Below are positions 1 through 8,553 of a stretch of 51,251 nt of DNA, piece by piece. The number at the start of each line of letters is the position of its first letter. Position 1 is the first letter of the stretch. Source of the DNA: an uncultured Prevotellaceae bacterium (lineage in GTDB: Bacteria; Bacteroidota; Bacteroidia; Bacteroidales; Bacteroidaceae); contig OMWH01000019.1 of NCBI GenBank assembly GCA_900314755.1, positions 1 through 51,251 on the forward strand. Reading direction: 5' to 3'. A model generated the notes under the pieces. It was not told the DNA's origin, did not search any database, and saw nothing but the letters and a program-made list of their open reading frames with translations. A program made the position numbers and the translations under genes.

Positions 1-94
1 CAATGGCTTCAAGAAGCCTTCTGCTGAGAGGGAAAGTGAAATCCTTGCCCATATTCATAAACTGGGTAAGGAGATGATAGCTGCCTGCTTCTAA
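1..94 (+). CDS. 3' end of an unidentified gene
   Basis: One reading frame is open from base 2 and ends at a TAA at 92-94, giving the last 30 residues of a protein whose beginning lies before the window. The tail is charged and helical-looking (it contains AERESEILAHIHKLGKEM) and ends in AACF. I do not recognise the family. It converges on the AsmA-like gene; the 128 bases between them hold no clear gene. Confidence 0.4.
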   Translation, partial: NGFKKPSAERESEILAHIHKLGKEMIAACF

Positions 95-222
95 ACTAAG
101 AGACATAGGGTCGGTTCTAGTGATCATTTCTCAGTTTCTGAATAACTCTAAACGAAACGCTCGTCAGCCGGGACAGTTGTCTGACTCCTGCCCCAAAGGA
201 AAGAGCGTAACAGGTACGGGCT

Positions 223-2400
223 TCAATTGTCCTGTGCCTTGGCTGCGGCTTTCTCAGCCTTGCGCCGTTCTTTCTCCAGCCGTTTCTGTTCCTTGCGGGC
301 AGCTTTCTCAGCCTTGCGTTTCTCTTTCTCCGCAGCCTTCTCAGCCTTGCGCAGTGCCTTCGCCTTGGCTTCCTCTGCCTCCTCCGCAGCTCGCAACTTT
401 TCCTTCTCAGCTTTCAGTTTCGCTTTCTCAGCCTTACGTTTCTCCTTCTCAGCAGCCTTCTGTGCCTTGCGTTTCTCCTTCTCAGCTTTCTCCTGTGCTT
501 TCTCCTCGTCCGTCTTCTTGTCGAAGAGATGGAAACGGATACCCGGTTTGATCTTGGTCTTCTTCATCTCGTCGGTATTGGTGAACGAGAACGAGCAGAG
601 GATGTCAGCCAGTTTGCCCTTCATATTGATTTTTCCCTCGGCGACGGCACCGTCACTGACGATATGGGCGGCGACATTCGAGAACCGCATTCCTTCGAGA
701 TAAGCCTCATCCACAAGGGCGTCGACCTGTCCGATAGGCAGTTTTCCACCCTTGACACGGCGCATCTGTGCGGTACGGGGCTTGGAGATGTCGAAACGGA
801 AGCCGGCACTGCAGGTGACCTTCCCCATTTTGGGGTAGTCCATCGCCTTACCTAACTCAAAGTTCGTGGACTTCACATGACCCGTCAGGTAATGGGAGAG
901 GGCATCAATCTGGAGACCGAAGTTAAGACTGCCGCAAGCAGAACCTATCGTACCACGGAACTGCAGTTTCTTATAGAGCACGTTGAACGAGCCGGTGTAG
1001 TTGATGGTGCCAAGGGTGTGCAGCTGTTTCATCATGAACTTCCTCACCGTGAACTGGTTGATGATGCGCTCCTTGGAGTTCCCCTGTATCGTCGCCTTGG
1101 TGATGTTGAAATGCACGTTGAGCTTATACTTGTCTTTCAGTCCCTCGATACCGCCATAGCCTCTGATATGCACCTTGCCGTCAGGGGTCTTGACGACGAC
1201 ATCGCGGAAGGTGAGGGTGCTGTCAGTACCATTGAACTTCGTGCTGAGATGGAGCGGCAGTTTGAAGTTCTTCAGGGCGGGGGCGAAGGGGTGTGCGATG
1301 TCCATCAGCAGCGTGGTACCCGTGATGGGAGTGGTCTGGAAGAGGAACGGACGTCCCTTTTTCTTGCTGGGCAGCTGGATCACCGCCTCCTTGAAGTTGA
1401 GTTTGGTGTTCTTCATCCCTATCACCGCATCGTTGACGAGCAGTTTCTCACCCTGCTGCTTGAACTTCAGGTGGAGGTCAGTGATATGCAGTCCGGACGC
1501 CACGTCATGCACGTCACACTCAGCGAGCTGTCCCACGATACTGTCTTTGTCGGCATGGGTCAGTTCCACCTTCAGGTGAGCCACCACCTTCATGTGTCCG
1601 TCGTCAAACCACCCGCGCTTGGGTTTCTTAGCACGCTTATGCGGCAGGTGGTTATCGGTCGTCCAGTGTACGCTGTCGATAGAGATGATGCCCTTGCCGT
1701 CGGCTGTCTCCTCAAAGGCGATGGCATCGACGAGCAGGTTGTTATCGACATGCACGGGAGCCTTTTTCTTATGATGCACCCACGAGCCAGCCACCTGCTG
1801 TATCGTTCCCGACAGGCGCTCGTGCCGGTCTTTCTTTATACGCAGTTTCCCTATAGCGGCATGCTGCTCGTTAAACACCAGGTCGACATCCTCCACGACG
1901 GCACGCTTGAGGTCGAGGGTGAGCTCTTTTTTCTTCTTTTTCTGCTCCTCCTTCGGTTTCTTCTCAGGCGTTTTCTTGTCCTTCTTGAAGGCATCAATCA
2001 CAAACTGGTAGTTAGCAGCTGTGTCACGACGCTCCTGATACAGTTTGGCATGCAGTCCCTTGACTGAGATCTCCTCTATCTGCACCTCGCTGTTCAGCAG
2101 TGCCAGCATGTCGATCTCGACAGCAAACCGTTCGAGTTTGAGCATCGGACGGTGCTGCAAGTCCTCCACCTGCAGGTTATACAGTCGCACGTCATCCGAG
2201 AAGAAGCCGATGCGGATACTGTCTATCGACACCTTCGTCTGCAGCTTCTCCTGCAGCATGTCGGTGGCATAACTTAAGAACTTGTCCTGGACGGATGAGG
2301 TGTTGAGCAAGCCTACTGCACCAACCACCAAAGCGACGAAGACAACGACGATAATCGCCACGATCTTGAGGGGGCGGAGAATCAGTTTCAGTAAATTCAT
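223..2400 (-). CDS. AsmA/TamB-like envelope protein with a Lys/Ala/Glu-rich tail
   Basis: This 725-residue protein has one N-terminal membrane anchor (residues about 9-33, hydrophobic and valine-rich) followed by a long beta-rich region in the style of AsmA/DUF748 proteins, which in Gram-negative bacteria sit in the periplasm and are linked to outer-membrane biogenesis and lipid transport. The opening 'LNTSSVQDKFLSYATDML...VSIDSIRIGFF' layout (anchor, then a short helix and the first beta repeats) is typical of the family. Residues about 630-725 are almost only K, A, E and R in repeats of the type EKxxRKAEKAA, predicted to form a highly charged coiled coil; such a tail is not a general feature of AsmA proteins. 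A TATCTTTG promoter lies 46 bases upstream. The family call is by overall pattern, so the exact subfamily is uncertain. Confidence 0.75.
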   Translation of the reverse strand: MNLLKLILRPLKIVAIIVVVFVALVVGAVGLLNTSSVQDKFLSYATDMLQEKLQTKVSIDSIRIGFFSDDVRLYNLQVEDLQHRPMLKLERFAVEIDMLALLNSEVQIEEISVKGLHAKLYQERRDTAANYQFVIDAFKKDKKTPEKKPKEEQKKKKKELTLDLKRAVVEDVDLVFNEQHAAIGKLRIKKDRHERLSGTIQQVAGSWVHHKKKAPVHVDNNLLVDAIAFEETADGKGIISIDSVHWTTDNHLPHKRAKKPKRGWFDDGHMKVVAHLKVELTHADKDSIVGQLAECDVHDVASGLHITDLHLKFKQQGEKLLVNDAVIGMKNTKLNFKEAVIQLPSKKKGRPFLFQTTPITGTTLLMDIAHPFAPALKNFKLPLHLSTKFNGTDSTLTFRDVVVKTPDGKVHIRGYGGIEGLKDKYKLNVHFNITKATIQGNSKERIINQFTVRKFMMKQLHTLGTINYTGSFNVLYKKLQFRGTIGSACGSLNFGLQIDALSHYLTGHVKSTNFELGKAMDYPKMGKVTCSAGFRFDISKPRTAQMRRVKGGKLPIGQVDALVDEAYLEGMRFSNVAAHIVSDGAVAEGKINMKGKLADILCSFSFTNTDEMKKTKIKPGIRFHLFDKKTDEEKAQEKAEKEKRKAQKAAEKEKRKAEKAKLKAEKEKLRAAEEAEEAKAKALRKAEKAAEKEKRKAEKAARKEQKRLEKERRKAEKAAAKAQDN

Positions 2401-2410
2401 GTATAGTATA

Positions 2411-2442
2411 ATTTAGGTTTTCTGTATATTTAGGTTTTCTGT
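2411..2442. repeat. 15-bp direct repeat, period 17
   Basis: ATTTAGGTTTTCTGT occurs at 2411-2425 and again at 2428-2442, inside the predicted 5' leader of the AsmA-like gene and just downstream of its promoter. The function is unknown. Confidence 0.85.
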
Positions 2443-2445
2443 TGG

Positions 2446-2453
2446 CAAAGATA
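2446..2453 (-). promoter_or_regulatory. -7 promoter element for the AsmA-like gene
   Basis: The minus strand reads TATCTTTG followed by CC, matching the Bacteroidota -7 consensus TAnnTTTG. It predicts a leader of about 40 bases. Confidence 0.65.
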
Positions 2454-2481
2454 CTACTTAGTGAGGAGAAAACCAAAAGAT

Positions 2482-2515
2482 TTTGGAGTTTTCTCAAAAT
2501 AATCCCCTATCTTTG
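2482..2515 (+). promoter_or_regulatory. Promoter abutting the first hydrolase gene
   Basis: A -33-like TTTG (2482-2485) and a -7 TATCTTTG (2508-2515) are separated by 22 bases. The -7 element ends only 4 bases before the ATG at 2520, so the mRNA is predicted to be leaderless or nearly so. Confidence 0.6.
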
Positions 2516-2519
2516 CATC

Positions 2520-3326
2520 ATGAAACGGATACTGCTTGCATTTCTCCTCGCTCATGTAGCATTCCTCACCTGCCCTGCCCAGGACGACCTGCTGGAGGCT
2601 AAACGGGCAGTGAGGAACGACGGCTATGCCTTCTGGGTGTATACGCCACAGGACTACCGGCAGTATGAGCGGACCACCCCGCTGATACTCTTCCTCCACG
2701 GTGCCAGCCTGAGGGGCAACGACCTCGACCGGGTGCTGCGCTATGGACCGCTGGACGCTGTGCGGAAAGGTCTGCAGATTCCCGCCATCATCGTCGCACC
2801 CCAGAACCCGAAAGGACATTGGGACCCCCGCAAGCTCTATGATATCCTGGAATGGATGCAGCAGCATTACACCTATAACCCGCAGCGTGTCTATGTGCTG
2901 GGCATGAGTCTCGGCGGCTATGGCACCCTCGACTTCGCAGGAGCCTACCCCGACAAGATCGCCGCTGCCATCGCCCTGTGTGGGGGCTCTACCCTCAAGA
3001 ACTACAGCGGACTGGGAAAACTGCCCCTCTGGATTATCCATGGCACTGCCGACAAGGCGGTGAAGGTGGAGGAGTCAAAGAAAGTCGTGGAGGCGATGCA
3101 GCGACAGCATGCTGACGGACGGCTGCGTTATGACTGGCTAAAGGGTGCCTCGCATGGGGACCTCGCCCGTTATTTCTACCTCACCGACACCTATGACTGG
3201 CTGTTCCAGCATACCCTCATAGAACCCTACCGGCCCGTAGACACAAACGTCATTATCACCCCTGACGAGAAAGCAGCCGCCTACCAGCAAATCAGGAAGC
3301 GGAGCAGTGAACTGCGCATCCGCTGA
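2520..3326 (+). CDS. Secreted alpha/beta-hydrolase (prolyl oligopeptidase/esterase type), copy A
   Basis: This 268-residue protein starts with a signal peptide (about 1-21, ending CPAQ) followed by an alpha/beta-hydrolase fold. The nucleophile elbow GMSLGG places Ser130; Asp178 (HGTAD) and His212 (GASHGD) complete a plausible triad, and FLHGA at 58-62 supplies the oxyanion region. Family members hydrolyse esters or peptides; the substrate cannot be told here. An in-frame start further upstream (2442) is possible but would bury the signal peptide, so the ATG at 2520 is chosen. It is paralogous to the gene at 5467-6288, with the same triad numbering and long identical stretches. Its promoter touches the start codon. 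Confidence 0.85.
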   Translation: MKRILLAFLLAHVAFLTCPAQDDLLEAKRAVRNDGYAFWVYTPQDYRQYERTTPLILFLHGASLRGNDLDRVLRYGPLDAVRKGLQIPAIIVAPQNPKGHWDPRKLYDILEWMQQHYTYNPQRVYVLGMSLGGYGTLDFAGAYPDKIAAAIALCGGSTLKNYSGLGKLPLWIIHGTADKAVKVEESKKVVEAMQRQHADGRLRYDWLKGASHGDLARYFYLTDTYDWLFQHTLIEPYRPVDTNVIITPDEKAAAYQQIRKRSSELRIR

Positions 3327-3392
3327 ATGGTAAAAAAACGCTAACAATCGTGTTAAGTTGCAAAATATCAAGGTTTTTTACGAGATATTTTG

Positions 3393-3400
3393 TATCTTTG
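3393..3400 (+). promoter_or_regulatory. -7 promoter element for the RlpA-like gene
   Basis: TATCTTTG followed by CC lies 25 bases before the ATG at 3426. No good -33 element is seen. Confidence 0.55.
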
Positions 3401-3425
3401 CCGTGTTGTAGCAATCATAACGCCT

Positions 3426-3905
3426 ATGATATACCGATTATTACTGACGCTCACGCTGCTGATGCTGACAGGAACATACAGTTTCGCACAGCAGAAAGGA
3501 AAGGCAACTTTCTACTCCCGTAAGTGGGATGGCAGAAGGACAGCCAGTGGTGAGCGTCTCTATAATGACAGCCTGGTGTGTGCGCATAAGACACATCAGT
3601 TTGGCACCTTGCTGAAAGTTAAGAATCCTGCCAATGGCAAGGAGGTGGTGGTGAAGGTGATTGACCGAGGACCCTATGCGAGGGGACGTGTCATTGACCT
3701 TTCTATCCGTGCCGCCCGAGAGCTTGGCATCCTCTCACAAGGAGTCGCCATGGTGGAGGTTTCTGTTTACCGGAAGCCTACGGAGATTCCTTATTTACCA
3801 GAAGATTATGACCTTCCTGAAATAGAGATAGAGACCACTACTGGTGAATCAATCATTCCGCAATGGCAAGACTCCGTTGTGGTAGGAACTCCTAAAAAGA
3901 AATAA
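3426..3905 (+). CDS. RlpA-like septal ring protein (double-psi beta-barrel)
   Basis: The 159-residue product has a signal peptide (about 1-21) and a single double-psi beta-barrel. It retains the residues associated with RlpA lytic transglycosylase activity: Glu43 in TASGE, His54 in CAHKT and Asp80 in VIDRGP, followed by GRVIDLS. In RlpA proteins this domain cleaves glycan strands lacking stem peptides. There is no SPOR domain, only an acidic tail of about 40 residues, so septal targeting by denuded glycan is not predicted. Its TAA overlaps the ATG of the next gene by one base, implying coupled translation with the PQQ lipoprotein. The ATG at 3426 is chosen because it opens the signal peptide directly. 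Confidence 0.85.
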   Translation: MIYRLLLTLTLLMLTGTYSFAQQKGKATFYSRKWDGRRTASGERLYNDSLVCAHKTHQFGTLLKVKNPANGKEVVVKVIDRGPYARGRVIDLSIRAARELGILSQGVAMVEVSVYRKPTEIPYLPEDYDLPEIEIETTTGESIIPQWQDSVVVGTPKKK

Positions 3906-5470
3906 TGAGAAGAGATTATATCGTCATTGTCAGTCTGATTCTCTTTGCAGGATGCACAGGAAAGAGAACACCTGTCGCAGAGACTGCCGATTCGACAGCA
4001 CAAGAGGTCCCCATAGCACAACTATTCTATCCTGACACTGCCTATGCCTCTGTGAAGAGCGTGGAGTGTACCGTGGATCATGGGGACTCTCTTCCTGCCG
4101 ACCTCAAAGACTTAGACGACCGTTACGAGAAGGCAAATGGTATTTTTGTCTTCCGTAAGAACCTGCATCGCAACGCTGACTTTGGTGGAAAGATAAAAGG
4201 GACTCCCGATACCATCATCACTGCTTGGGAGTTTGAGACAGCCTATGACACCACCCATACCCGTTTCGGAACATGGGGAGGTGGCTCCGGATGGACAGGG
4301 CAACCACTCTATATGCACTGGACGGATGACCAGATGGCACTGTTCAGGAAATCGTCCAAAGGACTCACACCCGACTTCGGCAACGAGGAGGTCTTTGTGG
4401 GCTCGCTTTGTGGTAAGGGCTATTTCATCAACTACCTGTCGGGGAAAGCATCACGTGAACCTCTCGACTTAGGAAATGTGGTGAAAGGGACTCCCTCCAT
4501 GGACCCTGAATACTATAACCTGTATGTCGGACAGGGAGTACCACGGCAGGCAGGACCTTTTGGTTGTCAGGTCTTTGACCTCCTGAAGCACGAACGCACC
4601 TTCTTCTTCGGTCCTGACCCGAAGGCATGGCGAGGATGGAACGCCTTCGACTCAAACGCTATCGTGGCTGGTGGCTACCTCTTCTGGTGTAGTGAGAACG
4701 GCAGCGTCTATAAGTATGAGCGTAGTCAGGGCTCCCTACGGTGTGTCAGTGTGATGCGCTATCGGGTCAACGGGATAGCTCCCGGTATTGAGTCGAGCCT
4801 GTGTGTCTACCGCAACTACGGTGCTTTCTCTGACAACAGGGGAAATATCATCTGCATCAACCTGAACACGATGCGCCCTGTATGGTATTACAACAACCAC
4901 GACGACTCGGACGGCACGATGGTTTGCCGGGAGGAGGATGGTATTCCATACCTGTATACCGCCTGTGAGGTCGACAAGCAGGGAGATATGGGCATCAGTC
5001 ATTTCATCAAACTCAACGGACTGGACGGCTCACTGGTATGGGAGACCAAGATTCCCTGCCGGCGTATCAACCTGCCTGGGAAAACCCTTGATGGTGGCAT
5101 GTATGCCAGTCCGCTCATCGGAGGGGGTGATTGTAAAGACATGATTTTCGCTAACCTCTGTCGAAATGGTGCCTCCCATTCCGCAGGTGAGCTGACTGCT
5201 TTCAGCACGAAAGACGGGAAAGTGCTCTATACCGTCCCCTATGGACAGTTCGCATGGTCATCGCCAGTCCCTTTCTATAATGAGAAAAACGAGCTCTTCA
5301 TCTTTGCCGGCGATGCCTCTGGCATCATCCGCATCATCCGCGGAAAGACGGGTGAGGTAGTTTGTAAGAAAGTGGTAGGCTATAATTTTGAATCTTCTCC
5401 GATAGCTGTCGGCAATACTGCCGTGGTGGGCTGTCGCGGTAATAAAATATTTAAATTCGTCATCCAATGA
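3905..5470 (+). CDS. PQQ-like beta-propeller lipoprotein (BamB-like fold)
   Basis: This 521-residue protein begins with a lipoprotein signal whose lipobox is LFAGC (Cys at about residue 17). The rest shows repeated blades with Trp- and Gly-rich turns such as LDGSLVWETK, MRPVWYYNN and TKDGKVLYTVPY, typical of PQQ/BamB-type propellers. It probably sits on the membrane as a binding or scaffold protein; nothing marks it as a PQQ enzyme. It overlaps the RlpA-like gene by one base upstream and the second hydrolase by four (ATGA) downstream, so the three genes form one translationally coupled unit. Confidence 0.8.
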   Translation: MRRDYIVIVSLILFAGCTGKRTPVAETADSTAQEVPIAQLFYPDTAYASVKSVECTVDHGDSLPADLKDLDDRYEKANGIFVFRKNLHRNADFGGKIKGTPDTIITAWEFETAYDTTHTRFGTWGGGSGWTGQPLYMHWTDDQMALFRKSSKGLTPDFGNEEVFVGSLCGKGYFINYLSGKASREPLDLGNVVKGTPSMDPEYYNLYVGQGVPRQAGPFGCQVFDLLKHERTFFFGPDPKAWRGWNAFDSNAIVAGGYLFWCSENGSVYKYERSQGSLRCVSVMRYRVNGIAPGIESSLCVYRNYGAFSDNRGNIICINLNTMRPVWYYNNHDDSDGTMVCREEDGIPYLYTACEVDKQGDMGISHFIKLNGLDGSLVWETKIPCRRINLPGKTLDGGMYASPLIGGGDCKDMIFANLCRNGASHSAGELTAFSTKDGKVLYTVPYGQFAWSSPVPFYNEKNELFIFAGDASGIIRIIRGKTGEVVCKKVVGYNFESSPIAVGNTAVVGCRGNKIFKFVIQ

Positions 5471-6288
5471 AGAAAATACTCTTGATATTTCTCTTTTCTC
5501 ATTTCTCATTCCTTATTTGCTCAGCACAGTACGACTTGCTGTCAGCAAAGAAAGGGGTCATCAAAGGCAACTATAATTTCTGGGTATATACCCCTGAGGA
5601 ATATTACTACACCCAAGAGTCCACCCCTCTTATCTTCTTCCTTCATGGAGCCAGTCTCTGCGGGCGTGACCTCAACCGGGTGCTGCGCTATGGCTCTATC
5701 GATGCGGCAAAGATGGGACTGATGATTCCTGCCCTGATTGTCGCCCCACAGAATCCTGGAGGATGGTGGGACCCTCATAAGCTCAATGAGATTCTGGAGT
5801 GGATGAAGCAGAACTATGAGTTCGACCATACGAGGGTCTATGTGCTGGGCATGAGCCTTGGCGGCTATGGCACCCTCGACTTCGCAGGGACATACCCTGA
5901 CAAGATAGCTGCCGCCGTCGCCCTTTGTGGAGGCAGTACCTTAAAAGACTATCGTGGACTGGGTGAGCTGCCCCTGTGGATTGTCCATGGCACCGCTGAC
6001 CGTGCTGTCTCTGTACGGGAGTCGCAGAAAGTAGTGACGGGCATGAAGACACTGGGTATCACCAGTCGTCTGCGCTACGACTGGCTGCCTGGCGCCTCCC
6101 ATGGAGCCTTGGCTCGTTATTTCTATACCAGCAAGACGTACGAGTGGCTATTCCAGCATACGCTGAGGGACCCCTGGCGACCCGTCAACACCACGATAGA
6201 TATCAACAAGGCTGACCTCTCGAATGCCTACCGGGAGTTCCAGCATCGTACGGACCAGTTGGAGCGGGAATTGGATAACGAGCGATAA
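5467..6288 (+). CDS. Secreted alpha/beta-hydrolase, copy B
   Basis: This 273-residue paralogue of the gene at 2520-3326 has a signal peptide (about 1-20) and the same triad: Ser130 in GMSLGG, Asp178 in HGTAD and His212 in GASHG. Large blocks are identical to copy A (VYVLGMSLGGYGTLDFAG and others), so the two arose by duplication and now flank the RlpA-like and propeller genes. The start overlaps the propeller gene (ATGA). The signal-peptide codons contain TCTCATTTCTCATTCC, resembling a simple repeat seen between genes near 51090. The substrate is unknown; acyl or acetyl esters of envelope or dietary polysaccharide fit the neighbourhood. Confidence 0.85.
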   Translation: MKKILLIFLFSHFSFLICSAQYDLLSAKKGVIKGNYNFWVYTPEEYYYTQESTPLIFFLHGASLCGRDLNRVLRYGSIDAAKMGLMIPALIVAPQNPGGWWDPHKLNEILEWMKQNYEFDHTRVYVLGMSLGGYGTLDFAGTYPDKIAAAVALCGGSTLKDYRGLGELPLWIVHGTADRAVSVRESQKVVTGMKTLGITSRLRYDWLPGASHGALARYFYTSKTYEWLFQHTLRDPWRPVNTTIDINKADLSNAYREFQHRTDQLERELDNER

Positions 6289-6327
6289 ATTTCCAAAGCT
6301 ATTTATCTGAATATCAATTATTATTAT

Positions 6328-6335
6328 TACCTTTG
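6328..6335 (+). promoter_or_regulatory. -7 promoter element for the O-acetylation operon
   Basis: TACCTTTG followed by CA lies 14 bases before the ATG at 6350, in the only sizeable gap between the hydrolase unit and the SGNH-MBOAT unit. Confidence 0.6.
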
Positions 6336-6349
6336 CACCCCGAAAAGAT

Positions 6350-7066
6350 ATGAAAAGAATTGGATTGCTGATTTTATGGGGATTGTGGTTGTATGGAAAC
6401 ATACAGGCTCAGTCTGTCATGCATGTGGTCATCCTTGGTGATTCCAATACTTTCATCGGAGGTGACCAATGTGATAAACCTCAAGGATGGAATAAATGGT
6501 TTAAAGAGCTCGCAAAACCACTGTCATGCCGTAGCTATGCCCGGAGCGGAGCGACGTGGACGCATACGCCAAACACCGTCTATGACATCGAGGAGAATAC
6601 GGGGGTACTTAGTGACAATAATGTCATCTATAACCAAGTGAACCGCCTGTTGAAAGAGACTGGTGAGGAGAAGACACAACCTACTCCTGACCTTATCCTC
6701 ATCATGGCAGGCACTAACGACTTGTGGTTTGCCAGCAAGCGACCAGAGCCCTTGGCAAAGTATATCCGCCAGAATTGTGAGACACTGGGGACAGCCTTCC
6801 CGAAGGCTCGTATCATTCTGATTACTCCCCCACCCTTTACGCGGGTGCCGATGGCAACACAACATCAGGCTGCTGCTGAAATAGAGCAATGTGCCCAGGC
6901 GATGCACCTGTCTGTCATCCGCCTGGACCGGGCGAAACCCCTCCTTCCCGCAAAGAAGCTCATCAAAAGGGGTTATTCCAAGGACGGCGTGCATACCACA
7001 GAGAAAGGGGCAAAAGTATTAGGTCATTATATCTACGAACAAGTGCAGAAACTGCTGCAACAATAA
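6350..7066 (+). CDS. SGNH/GDSL-family hydrolase
   Basis: This 238-residue protein has a signal peptide (about 1-21, ending IQAQ) and all SGNH blocks: GDSN with nucleophile Ser32, a Gly in RSGAT (about 67), GTND with Asn123, and DGVH with Asp212/His215. These enzymes act as esterases or as acetyl transfer/removal enzymes on polysaccharides. It is the first gene of a run (9-base gap to the MBOAT gene) that encodes an acetylation machine, so action on an O-acetylated glycan is a reasonable inference. Confidence 0.85.
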   Translation: MKRIGLLILWGLWLYGNIQAQSVMHVVILGDSNTFIGGDQCDKPQGWNKWFKELAKPLSCRSYARSGATWTHTPNTVYDIEENTGVLSDNNVIYNQVNRLLKETGEEKTQPTPDLILIMAGTNDLWFASKRPEPLAKYIRQNCETLGTAFPKARIILITPPPFTRVPMATQHQAAAEIEQCAQAMHLSVIRLDRAKPLLPAKKLIKRGYSKDGVHTTEKGAKVLGHYIYEQVQKLLQQ

Positions 7067-7075
7067 GATAACAAT

Positions 7076-8518
7076 ATGGTTTTCTCGGATTTATTCTTCC
7101 TCTTCGTCTTCCTTCCTTCTTTCCTGCTCTGTTATCTGTTGGCTACGTGGGCCGACAGGCAGTGGCTATCGGAAGAGGGTCAACATAGCAATAAGGCAAA
7201 GAACCTGATATTGGTCTGCTTCTCCCTCATCTTCTATGCATGGGGAGAACCTGTCTATGTCTTCCTGATGCTCTTCTGCGTCTTTGTGAACTATCTGGTA
7301 GGATTAGGAATTGCGGGGTCGGAACAGTATCGGAAAGTAATACTGGTCATCGGACTGATTCTCAATATCGCCATCATCGGGACATTCAAATACCTGGGAT
7401 TCTTTGCACAATGCCTGTGTGACATGGGTATTGAGGTGGCTAAACCGAATATCGCCTTGCCGATAGGTATCAGCTTCTATACCTTCCAGTCCATCTCCTA
7501 TCTGGTGGATGTCTATCGCAGAGAGTCACCGGTACAACGCCGTTTTCCTGACTTGCTGTTGTATATCTCCATGTTCCCACAGCTGATCGCAGGACCTATT
7601 GTACGCTATGGTACAGTTGCGGACGAGATACATAACCGGCATGTGAATGCCGCTGATTTCTCCGATGGTCTCTACCGGTTCCTTATCGGACTGGGCAAGA
7701 AGGTGATTATCGCCAACCAGTTGTCTGAGATTTCTGACCAGTTCCTCGTGAACGGTCTTTCTTCGTTGACCATGGCGGGAGCATGGATAGGCATCGTAGC
7801 CTTCACCCTGCAGATTTATTTTGACTTCTCAGGTTATTCTGATATGGCAATAGGACTGGGACGTTGCATGGGATTCCATTTCAACGAGAACTTCCGTCAT
7901 CCGTATTGCTGTAACTCCATCACTGACTTCTGGCGCAGATGGCATATCTCTCTCGGTAGCTTTTTCCGCGACTATGTCTATATCCCCTTAGGCGGCAACC
8001 GCAGTCATCAGGCTGTGAACATCCTCGTGGTATGGTTCCTCACAGGTATGTGGCACGGAGCCAGCTGGAACTTCATTATCTGGGGTGTCTATTTCGGTAT
8101 CATCGTCATGTTGGAGAAATACACGCTGCTGAAAGTACACGACCGCATCCCTGCTGTCTTCCTGCATATCTACAGCATGCTGCTGGTCATTGCAGGATGG
8201 GGCATTTTCTATTTCGACAACTTCGACCAGATGATCGTGTTCTTCCATGCTTTCTTCGGCAATGTCCCCTCACTCTACGACTTCGTCGACGAGAGTGCGT
8301 TACTCGACAATTTCTGGTTATGGGTGGCAGCCCTCTTCTTCTGTCTCCCTGTACGCAGCACTGTTGCCGAATGGACAGAGCGCTTGTTAGGGGATAACTG
8401 GTTCGGGACAACGGCAGTCTATGCCACCCGCATCATCCTGTCTGTAGGAATTCTGATACTCAGCACTGCCCTATTGGTGGGTGCGACAAATAATGCGTTT
8501 ATCTATACAAGGTTTTAG
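7076..8518 (+). CDS. MBOAT-family O-acyltransferase (AlgI/DltB-like)
   Basis: The 480-residue polytopic membrane protein carries the MBOAT hallmarks: FWRRWHISL (His290) and the invariant histidine in TGMWHGASWNF (His327). AlgI-type members pass acetyl groups from the cytoplasm across the inner membrane to periplasmic AlgJ/AlgX-like enzymes. The order here (SGNH, MBOAT, two DHHW proteins) matches such acetylation modules, so it most likely feeds O-acetylation of an exported polysaccharide. Length is normal for the family. Confidence 0.93.
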   Translation: MVFSDLFFLFVFLPSFLLCYLLATWADRQWLSEEGQHSNKAKNLILVCFSLIFYAWGEPVYVFLMLFCVFVNYLVGLGIAGSEQYRKVILVIGLILNIAIIGTFKYLGFFAQCLCDMGIEVAKPNIALPIGISFYTFQSISYLVDVYRRESPVQRRFPDLLLYISMFPQLIAGPIVRYGTVADEIHNRHVNAADFSDGLYRFLIGLGKKVIIANQLSEISDQFLVNGLSSLTMAGAWIGIVAFTLQIYFDFSGYSDMAIGLGRCMGFHFNENFRHPYCCNSITDFWRRWHISLGSFFRDYVYIPLGGNRSHQAVNILVVWFLTGMWHGASWNFIIWGVYFGIIVMLEKYTLLKVHDRIPAVFLHIYSMLLVIAGWGIFYFDNFDQMIVFFHAFFGNVPSLYDFVDESALLDNFWLWVAALFFCLPVRSTVAEWTERLLGDNWFGTTAVYATRIILSVGILILSTALLVGATNNAFIYTRF

Positions 8519-8519
8519 G

Positions 8520-8553
8520 AGAATTGAAGGATTGAAAAATTGAAGTTTAGGAT
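8520..8553 (+). repeat. GATTGAA-type repeat before the DHHW gene
   Basis: The 34-base gap between the MBOAT stop and the next ATG consists of heptad-like units (GAATTGAAGGATTGAAAAA, then TTGAAG) ending in TTTAGGATAT. The same arrangement, in the other orientation, fills the acpP-fabF gap at 24745-24841. Confidence 0.8.

Noticed and set aside
120-703. Plus-strand frames rich in Ser, Pro, Leu and Phe
   Set aside because: They are reverse readings of the AAG/GAG/GCC-rich tail of the AsmA-like gene.
877-2067. Long open frame (396 codons) on the plus strand
   Set aside because: It is antisense to the AsmA-like gene, has no promoter or family features, and its composition (runs of His, Leu, Val, Gln) is that of a mirrored frame.
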